Below, in pieces: positions 43,226-53,800 of a stretch of 64,000 nucleotides of DNA (its first letter is position 1; every line of letters begins with the position of its first letter). Origin of the DNA: Rhyacichthys aspro (taxonomy: Eukaryota; Chordata; Actinopteri; Gobiiformes; Rhyacichthyidae); assembly GCA_036850595.1 (NCBI GenBank), contig CM072148.1:23120731-23184730 (forward strand), written 5' to 3'. A program made the translations under genes and the position numbers. The notes beneath the pieces were generated by a model. It was not told the origin of the DNA, did no database searches, and saw nothing but the letters and a program-made list of their open reading frames with translations.

Positions 43226-45402
43226 CGTCCATTTTTTTAACTTTTAACTTTTGGTTGATGTTGAAGAGTGCCTTACAGAAAGCGTGCATTCATGTTATAT
43301 GTATGTGTTATGCTAAAAATGTTTTATTATTTTTGCATACTGGATATAAACTAAATAAGTTCAAGTATATAGTACAAGTATATATAAAAAAAGCAAAAAG
43401 ATATAATGTATGTATGAATATGTAAACATGTGGTGCAGAGTGCAAAGTGGAAGAGCACTCTGGCCTCACAGTATGATGGTCTGCTTGTCCCTCCTGTCAC
43501 TGTTGGTTCTCTTTGGACACTCAAGGCGTCCTTCCACTGTGCATGCACACTGGTGGATCTAAATTGTCAATAGTGAATGTAAGAGTAAATGTTTGTCTGC
43601 CTTTGGTTAATTAGCTGTATCACACCCAGACCAACCAAGCTTCTTTGGTTATAGTGTGAGAGGATAGGCCATTACAGGATTGAAGACATTAAATTAAAGA
43701 ATTTGATTCACAAGTAAGGGACACACAAAAAGGTGTGCTGTTCTGTTGATTGAGGACAGAAAATGGTAATTCCAGGCTTAATCTGTTTTCCAGCAACCTT
43801 AGGCAATGAACCAAAGATTTCTCCTCAGTGAGGCTGTAAGGCAGGACATGACCACAGCTTAAGAAGGGGCAGTCAACGGACTTTATCACATTTATCAAGT
43901 TAAATTGCTGAGCGAGCTGAGTTTTACCTGTGCCTGTCTGTCTGGACATCCGTTAAAGCTACAGTCTGGGATTCCTGATTTCAGGTGAAACAAAAACACT
44001 GTTGGTTAAAGATATGAAGCTTTGGTCATGAAATGTTATCTTACTTCTTATGAGACAACCCAAAGCAACGTGTTGAAATATGTAAAAAAACACAAGCACA
44101 GTTATGTTTATTTACTATACCAGAAAATGTATTCTCTGTTCTAAAGCCATGTTACTGTCTCAACACTGTCAGTATTAATATAGAGCTAATCTAATTAACT
44201 GCTATTGCATATAAGAAAATCACTTGCTTTTACTTTTATTAGAAACTGGTTTGAAAAGATGTCATCAATGAATTGTATATTCAATGTATGAAGTACTGCT
44301 ATTGGCTGCTGAGGATGCTGACATTAACCTAAATAACTGTAAAGGCTGTAAAAAATGTTGCAAACCCCTGGTAAGATTGAAAATGAATGAAAATTCTTGC
44401 TGTATCATGTTCTCTGTTACCCATTCTAAAGTGTGGCTGGTACCGTCCTGTAACATTGTAGCAAATTGCCCTTTTTCAGGTAAATGCCTCTTTTACACAT
44501 TGTATTAGTAAACCTAATGACTTCTTGTGTAAAAATTGCTATGAATTTTAAATTTATGTTGTAGAGAGTGTTGCGGATGAAACATCATAAGCTGAAGTCA
44601 GACTTGCCATAGATGGGTTTTGTATATGACTACTTAAAATATCCCAGTAAATAAATAAATATCACACTAAATCACAGCATTTTCATATCTGATGTTCATC
44701 TTAGTGCTTTTTTATTCACTCAGTTATCAAATGGAGGGATCATTGTGTCATTCTGCCATGTGCATAACACTGTCCAAAACCACAGCCGCTAGAAAGTGTT
44801 AATGGAGCCTGAGAAGGCAATGCTTCCTGTTTACGCCCTGTGATTACTACAGGGCTTCAAACGGGACCGCCCTCTGAGACCTACAGGGAACTCCCCTGAA
44901 GAGGAGCTAACATTTCACAAATAATTCTAACTACTTATGTTGTAGTAGTTATAAAGGCGGTCTCATTGGAATACAATGATTTAGTTTAATGAGGTGAGAC
45001 AGGGTTCTCCCTGTGTAGTCGCCAGTTTATTGCAAAGCACATATTCACCTTAATAGGCCACTGACCACTTCCACTGCATTCAAGCCCACCCACATGGTAA
45101 AAATGACTAAAAAGGGCATGTTCAGATCAGCATTAAGGGCAATAACCTCAGGTCACACAAGGACTATGGAAGAGGTTGGCAACCTCCGACCCTCTGGAAA
45201 ATTATTGTTATAGGCCAGTAGCCAATAATTTCAGGCCCGCCAGATGATTTTGAGAGTTGATTAACCCTTTAGGTGGCAAAGTCACAGAATTGCAACACGA
45301 AGTGGCAGAGTTTAATGTTGAGAAAATCTATAAAAATATTTCTTGCTTTTGTGAGGTATTATGTATTATGTGCACTGTCCCTGATAAAATAAATACATTT
45401 AA

Positions 45403-45466
<64 letters not shown>

Positions 45467-47744
45467 TCTAAGTTCTTGAGAGGACAAAGACCATTGGACA
45501 TCTGGTACTTTTTTACACCATCAAACAAAGGTTTTGTTAGTTTGTTCTCTCTTGCTTCTTCGTTTGCTCTGAGAGAAAAGAAGATATGTGATAAAGCAGT
45601 GGTTCAATGCTGCAGACTCTGACTCCGGGGGCGACCTTTAAATGGTAAAATAAAATATATACAAAACACAGGGCATGATTTTTATTTTTTTTTTACGTCA
45701 CATAGAAATCACCCTTTATTTATATAGTGCTTTTCATGCCCTACTGGGCACCCAAAGCGCTTTACATCATGCTTCGCAAAGTCGCTAAATTGGTAAGACT
45801 GGTCTGAGAACGACCAACTGTCCCTTATGTCGTTTATCGGCCACCGTAGCCCGGCGTCGTACATCATGACGTCAAAGAGATTTGAGCACTGGAGGGAATC
45901 ATGTAGGGGAAGAAACGATCTAAAGCTTGGCTTTATTTCACTGAACGAGGCGAAAATGATGGCGTTTGCAATAACTGCAGGCTGTTATTTCGTGAAAGGT
46001 GTAAATACACACAACATCGACCAGAGAGGCTAAATTACTGAAACACCGTGTTTTTTTCGATCCGCTTCGTACAGCTGCTTAAACAGCACCGTAACCTCCG
46101 TTGAACATGGTAGTGGTGCGTTCCACTTGAGCCAGAACTGCGCAGTTTAGATCGGTGCGCAATGCACACCGGTTAGATTTGTGTCCGACTTTGTACCGAC
46201 TTGCTCTGACGTAACCTCTGCTCCGGTGACGGAAATCTCGTTAGATCAAAACAAGAACAGCCGTTGCCGCTGCAGTTGTGAAAATGCAACTGCTGCGTCT
46301 GAAACGCCCATTTGTCAACGGGTAAAGGACACCTGGCTGGCTTTGATTAGTGTTGATCAGAAACGTAACGCACTGACACTGCATTGCCCCCCCAAGTCCA
46401 CCAGCACCCCACTTACTCAGCCCCAAATATAGAGAACACGATCAATTACGTCATTTTGCATAGAATACGATGACTTTATGGGATATTAAATCTTATAAAT
46501 ACCTGGCATATTCAACAAAAACACAGTTTTATGTATAAATATTTTCTCAATGTCCATTTTAGATGATGACAGGCTCATCGCGGGATGAAAGCATTAGAAT
46601 TGTTCATGTTTTCTCTCACTTTTGGTCCAAATTATTTCATCTCAAACCAGTTTTGTGAATGTTATCCAGGCTTCCATTTTGCTTTTTAAAATAGAGAATA
46701 GTTTAATTCCATATTATGAATAAGATTAAGTTCTAAGATAGTTCTAAGTAAGATTTTCTGTATTCTAGTGTTTACATTTTATTTTCTAAATCATATTTAT
46801 TTTTCAGTTTTCATTCCTCATTATGGATACAAGTTATTTAACATACTACTACCACTTGTTTGTTGCCAAAAAAGCATATGCGATTCCTTTTTTTCCTCAC
46901 AGAGCTTTTAGGAATCGATAAAAGAATCGATAAAGAATTGGATCGAAGCAGAATCGTCAGTGGCACTGATATTGATAAAATCTTATAAATTTCCATCCCT
47001 ACTCTGTACTATCTTCTACTCTATTAAAACTAAACAGAAACTGAACAAAGACTAAACCACAGCTAAACCAAGGACTATACCGAAATGTAAGGGCTACATC
47101 TGCTTAAAAATGTGTTGTTTATTTGTGTGAATTTATATTTCCCAGAGCAAAAACTGGGGAGGAAATAGGCGATTACTGCACACAGCATCATTACCAAAAA
47201 AAACCCGAAACAGAATAGTGGATTATGATCCTACTTCTGAGTGTAAACAAATATTTCAGGCCTAAGTGGTTCCATAAAGACTAGTTGAGGCCCAGAGTCT
47301 CACACGTAACTTACACCACCATCATCAGCAGTTGGGCTTCAACTGATGCTTTTATCTGGTCACAAAATTAGACAGGCCCGGTAATAGCTAATTAGCTGGC
47401 TACATAAAAGCTTTTAACTATGAGTGCAGAAATTGTCATGTTAGAGACACTCAGACACATAGATAATTTAAAATCAGGGTTGTGTGTTTTGAAAATGAAC
47501 TTGAATTAAATGATTTTAATGTGGCAGTGGACACAGACATGATCTTTTTCTCCGACTCAAGTGGAGTAATGATGACTAATTCAGAATGACAGCACTGACA
47601 TAAAGGTGATTAGTGTAAACGGCTTGTCTCTAAGCAGATTAGAATGGTTGTGTCTTCGAGGCCTCGCTGTTTGACTGTGTAGCAGCTGAAGAGTGAAAAA
47701 CCATTGAAAGTGCATCCTGTTCTGTAGCCTACCTGCAATTCACC
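43226..47744. other. Intergenic region left of the CDC37-family gene
   Basis: Contains a degenerate LINE 3' fragment (43440-43620), an (AAT)n microsatellite, a LINE/SINE-like tail near 45710-45775 (ATTTATATAGTGCTTTTCAT, CAAAGCGCTTTACATCATG) and a hAT-like end at 46905-46995. I found none of the missing gtf3c1 exons here. Confidence 0.5.
45403..45464. repeat. (AAT)n microsatellite
   Basis: About 20 uninterrupted AAT units. The poly-Ile/Asn frames across it are artefacts. Confidence 0.95.
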
Positions 47745-47861
47745 ATGAGCTCCGCGGCGGGAATCGACTACAGTGCGTGGGACCACATCTACGTGTCGGA
47801 CGACGAGGACGTGACGAGTCCGTTCGTGGACACACCGAGTCTGTACAGGATGAGACACCGG
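47745..47861 (+). CDS. cdc37: cdc37-family exon 1
   Basis: Thirty-nine codons, MSSAAGIDYSAWDHIYVSDD to PSLYRMRHR. The ATG at 47745 is chosen for the DYSxWDHIxVSDDED match. Donor cgg|gtcagg is modest but keeps exact register with exon 2. Confidence 0.9.
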
Positions 47862-50800
47862 GTCAGGCTCCTCCACAGTAGGCTGTAGCTGTCTGTGTGG
47901 CGCATTTATTTCTACACTGTCTTCTGCTGTCTGTCAGTCAACATGTAGCCTAGACAGGGCCACTGACACACTTCATGGGGCCCTGGACAAACCCTGTCAT
48001 TTTATTCACATAGCAGGGCTTAGTTTTTAGCCCCCCAGACTCTGAAGCCCAGGACAATTGCCGTCTTATGCAGCTAGGCCTGTCTCTGTCTGTGTCCGTA
48101 TGATTTTAAGGCAATAACTGCTTTATATCCTCGTGTGGCACAAAATTTTGTTGGTATTGACGGTGATAACTCACTTAAAATGTACAAAACAGCAGAAGCA
48201 CTCAACACCTTTGTTTTGAATTGTCTATACTGCGTTTTAACAATTTAATATCAATAATCTCTCTGTTCTTATCATTCAGTAAATGGCACAGACATTTTGT
48301 GTCACCGCACATTAGAAAGACAGTTCTCCTGAAGCACAGGAAGGATTTTTTAGCATCATGCTGTTCCTTTTAATGCTTTGATTCACATAAATGCAATGGG
48401 CCAATATTAAACTCACAACCTATTTCACTAGCACTGTGTGTTCTCTTAACTATTGGACAGAACAGGTACAAGAGACTCCCTTTCAAGCTCACCTTGGTTC
48501 CTGCGTTGTTTCAAAGAGCAATGGACCAGATCTTGAGTGGACTTTCAGGTTTTCAGTGCTTCCTGGACAATCTGCTTATCACAAGACCTGATGATGATGA
48601 TCATGTCTCATAACATCCCATCAGGTGAAGAGAAGAGAAGATCGCTTTTGCAACAAGGACGCTGAGAAAGTATCTATGCACAGATAGAGCGTGAAGCACT
48701 GGCTGTAGTATTTGGAGTAAAGACATTCACACAGTACCTCTATGGCAGGAAATTCACTCTACTGACAGACCATCAACCACTAACCTCTATTTTTGGTCCT
48801 CACGCAATTGAGCAGAAAGCTAAATTGTAAATTGTTCTGATTGACAGTAACTGAGAAACCAACCACAGCCCTTACGTCCATGGGACTGGCCAGAAGAACC
48901 ATGGCAAAGTATCCACATAGACTTTGCAGGACCATTAGAAAATCACATGTTCGTAGTGGCAGTTGACGCTCATAGCAAATGGCCAGAAGTGGCAGTGATG
49001 AAAAGCACCTCATCTGAGAGAGCTATCGTGGAGCTAAGATCAATGTTCAGCCATTATGGACTTCCCTAACAACTTGTCAGTGATAACGTCCCACGGCTTG
49101 TTTCTGAGGAGTTCATAAAAGAACATTCATAGAAGAGAACAGTATTCAGCACATTGAGTCCGCACCATATCATCCAGCTACAAATGGCTTACTGAAAGAT
49201 TTGTACAAACCATGAAACACGCCCTCAAGTCCTGTCCAAACACCTAGTCTCTCAATCGTCGACTAAATGCTTTTCTGTTGTCATATCAAAATACACCCCA
49301 TGCAACAACAAAGGTGTCCCTTACCTCAGCCATGTTCAAAAGACATCTGCACACTTGACACAACCTTTCGAGACCCCAAAAGACATTGTGCACCTTTCAA
49401 CAAAAAGCTCAAAATGGAAAGACGATCAAAAGTCAAATTCCTGACATTTGCAGCTGGAGACAAAGTGCTAGCTCAGAGCTATACCAGCAGTGTCAAGTGG
49501 CGACCAGCAACAGTTGTGGCTCAAACAGGTCCAGTGTCATACACAGTGGAAACCAGTGATCACTTCATCTGGAAAAGACATAAGGACCAGTTGACCCACT
49601 CTTCTGGTTTGTGTGATGACTCACATCATGAAACATCCCTTGTTCTGGAGCTGAAGATTTGTGAGGATCTCCTAAAGAACCACAAATAAACAACCAAAGC
49701 AAACTGACAGTGTTCCAGATACCCCTAAGAGTACTCAAGTGTCTACTCCTGGCATAGTTTACAGTCCTCACCAAAAGACATTGTTACTGACTGAAACACA
49801 GGCCGTACTTACCCTCGAAGGAACAGACAACCCCCTGATAGATTGTCATTGTAGTTTGGTGACTGACCCGGTTCATTGGGACAGAATAAATCTCAGGATT
49901 CATTTTGGACTGAGGTGGTCTACCCTCTGTCTGTCATTTAGGCAAAGGTTCTACAGCCATAATATGTTCATTAAAGATTCACTATAGGCTGCTATAGTTA
50001 AGTTAGAAATGTAATAGAAAATGCAGCAATAGTCAAATGTTTAACTTTTTGTTAAGGGAGCATCAAAAGTAAAGAGGGAGGGGTATGTTATGTATTGACA
50101 TTATAAGTTTGTCCCTCCTGTGACACTGTCCGTGTACTTACGTACAGTTGATTCCTCTCTGTGTTGAGTTGATGATCATGAGCAATACTTTACTCCTTAA
50201 TATTAGAGATTATATACAGCAAGAAATGACAATATAGATCCAGTTAGTGTGGGTAAACTCAAAGCATAAATAATCAAAAACTGTCAACAGTCACAAGGAA
50301 ACATTCATTGATCTTTCATGCATTCATCTTTTACCATTTATTCCTGTTAGGGGTTGCAAAGACACATAGAATACCATAAAAATACATCAATATTATTATG
50401 GTACTCTGTGTTTGAGCCTTTCATGATTGATTTCCTTTTGAAAGAATTGGTGGAAAATAGCTTTAAATCACAAGTTGGTGGAACCAGATATCAGATTTAC
50501 TCTATAAAAGCGGACATTCAAATATGACTGGCCACATAATTTTGTCCATATTCAACATAGTTATTGTGTATGTCTTGTTTTTCCAATATTGTGCAGCCCC
50601 AGTGAGGAGCTTGCAGTTTTTCTTTAGTATTTTTTCTCTATGTTGTGTGTTTCAAGTGTTTCTTGACGTTTCTTTAATCCCCCTCCCTCAGTCACGTCTG
50701 GAGAAAATGGCAGAGTTTCAGCAGCGAGGGGAGGACCTGGAGACTAACTACACTGAGTGTAAGAAACAGATAGAAGAGGCCCAGGGGAGACTCAGAGCGC

Positions 50801-53800
50801 TGGAGGAGGGACTAAAGAATGCAGAGGAGGATGAGGAGAGAACGGCCGAGTTGAAAAAGGTCCAGGCTGAGCTGAAAAAACTGAAGAAGGATCAGAAGAT
50901 CTTTGAGAAAATGATAGAGGATTACAGACGAGAGGAGAAAAAGCAGCCCTGGAACGTGGACACCATCAGCACAGAGGGATTCAGTAAGGTACCTCTGCAC
51001 ATCAAGGGATCAGGCAACATCCACACTCATGCCTGTCTTTTACAACTAAAGTTAAATGAAGACAACATCAACTGATGCATTTTTATTTTAATACAGCATG
51101 GTTTAAACAATCTCCATCCACATCAATGTTTTACAAATTATCACATAACATTGTAATAAAGCATATCACCTGGAAATATCTCGTCATCAGTGTTACATTA
51201 TTGAGGCGTCTGATTCATCATTCACAGAAGTCTCATTTTTCTCCAAATTAATGCAGTGACTAAAGTGTTCTCAAAAGTCTTAGTCTTAGTCTTCCAAAAA
51301 CACCAAAGTAGTTCTGTGCTGTTTGTAAGTGCAGAAAAGAAATTAGTCTGGACATACCTTCTTACACTTTAAGAAATGAAATTTGTGTCATATGATTTGG
51401 AATGAACTTCACAAAGCAAAGTTCAGTTTTTTCCTAAGAATCTGAGAATATACACAGGAGACAAACTCAGGACTTGTATCCATAAACATGTTTCGTTTGT
51501 TTCTTAAAATAAAGAATTAGAAATCATCCAGACACTAAAAATTAAGTGGGTTTTTTCCTCATTTCAGGTGTTTTTTCTCTTTTGAAAAGAGCTTATGGAC
51601 ACAAAGCATAATGAAAAAAACCTTTTTTCCTATAAACTCTTGTGTAGAAAATGTTAGGCTCAGTATCTGGTGTCAGATATAATGCATATTTGTATGTATG
51701 TATGTATGTAAGATGATAGGAAGAGTGAATATTTTTCTGCTGAATTAGGAGACTGTAAATATGTCTTTAGTAATAATAATGACAAAAACATCAATGCTAT
51801 ATCATAAAGATGTGTCCTGTTGCTGGCCACATATTGTTTATGTGACAGTTAATGGACACACCTAATTTCACGTTTCACAATTTTGTGCACTTATGTAAAC
51901 AGGACTTGTCGGTGTTATTGTTTTCAAAAGTCCTTATTTTTATGTTCTTAAGCTAAAATTATGTCTGCTGATAGTGTTGATTTTTTTCAAATAGAACTGA
52001 TTTTCTAGATAAAGGCATATTAGTGTAGACAGGACATTAAGTTTTGGTTCAACATGGTTTTTTGTCATATGTTTCCAGAGTGTCCTCAACATAAAGACTG
52101 CAACAACTGAGGAAACGGAGGAGGAAAAGGTGGAGAGACACCAAAGCTTTGTGGAAAAATACTCCAAGGAAATCAGACACTTGGGTATGTTTCAGTCCCG
52201 CTTTGACTGTTGTGTTTGGCCTGGTCACTTCACACAATCAGTCGCCCATTGGACCAGGAACAAAACCAATGAACAGAAACAATGGCCTCTAAGAACCTGA
52301 ACTGGATTAAAAAATAAAATGTGTGTCAACAGTGATGCATAGGACTTGTAAACTATGACTGAGAATCTTCACTGATCAGTTGAAATGTGTAAACATCTTT
52401 GGGTCTTAAAAACGAACAGCAATCTCTGCAGACTGATGGAGAATTTTAGTCTTCTCTTCTCTCATGGCCTAAGTTTAAAGTTGTCACAGACTCAGGTCAG
52501 CTCCTTCCATCTACGTCAGGCCACACAGATAACTAGGCTCCAAATCTAGACTCTATCAGGTAAACATTATTCTTTTGATATGGCATTACAGGTGCATAGA
52601 CCATTAGGCTGTGTAATCTCAGTCCACTGAAGCATGGTCAGACTTGTATATTCATTACTATGTGTTGAGTGTCCTGTCTCCAGGTCCTGTATTGATGGTC
52701 AGTAAACTTCTCCTGCCTTCCAGAAAGTCCCCAGCCTATCTTTCTCATGTGACTCCTCTCACCTCCAAGGGCAGCTCAAAAATTCCCTAACACAGACTGT
52801 TAAGTTGAAGCAGACAAGTTGAAACATAAATTGGCAACAGTCTTAGACACAAAACACGACAACTGACAACAGAACACAGACAACAGAAAGACTGAACAAT
52901 GTTCAAGATACCAACACAATAGAAAATATGAAAGTGCAGTGAGCAGCAAAGGACTCTGATGTGACAGACTGAGGTCAACAGTTTACACCTCCCTCAGAGT
53001 AAAGGCTGCTCAAAACATACATCACCCTGACCCCTCCCAGAGACTGGCCACTTTTACAAAACTGCCATTCTTCCACTTGATATATGAATTATGGCAAAGA
53101 CTGGTTCAACAACATTCTGTCCTCAAAAAGGCAAAATAGTTCCAAATATTCAGCCACAGTAACTTATAGCAATACAGTTCAGTTACAATGTAAATAACAG
53201 TTTGAAAGGCTTTATTCACGACCACAAGATGTGCTAAGTCACACTAAACAGGATTTTGGTCAAAATTTAAATTTGCTTCTACACACGTCACGTTGGTTGC
53301 TCGTCTAAAGTTGTTGTTTTGGGGTTTTTTGCCAGTATTTGACAGAGACATTGGAGACAGACAGGAAACAGTGTGAGAGAGAAGGGACTGACGTTTAGCA
53401 TATAACCCGAACTTGATTAAACCGGAGTTGCTGGAGTCCGAGAAGTGGATTTGTTTTAGTGACTCGGACTCGAGTAGCACTTAAGTCACTACAGACAGAG
53501 ACTTGCGACTGGACTCGGACTCGAGGTCAAAAGACTCGGGACTTGACTTGGACTCGCAGTTTGAGACTCGTTGACAATGAACCACCCTCTCGGCGCTCGT
53601 TCTATTTTTTGTTCTATTTGTCAAAACACGCGTTTGGAGATTTATTTATTTAGATTTCATTACAAACTATTCAATTGTTATTGAGAACAATGTGGCGCAC
53701 GTCCTGCAGCTGCACGTCTCTGTCGGTCAGAGACAACAGCAGCGCAGGGAGCGCGCTCTCACTCACGAGAAACAGCGCGCTGCGCGCTCACGAGCAGAGC

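Larger units (their letters stand above)
47862..50691. other. cdc37-family intron 1
   Basis: Contains the Ty3/Gypsy relic at 48440-50230. The rest is unassigned. Confidence 0.6.

Noticed and set aside
45257..45622. Open frame with a poly-Ile run
   Set aside because: Produced by the (AAT)n microsatellite.
43226..47744. Possible continuation of gtf3c1 right of the gap
   Set aside because: I searched for segments following LQFGPTEKF in human GTF3C1 and recognised none.
49267..49689. 140-codon open frame taken alone as a gene
   Set aside because: It lies in the C-terminal integrase region of the Ty3/Gypsy relic, with upstream parts broken by stops.
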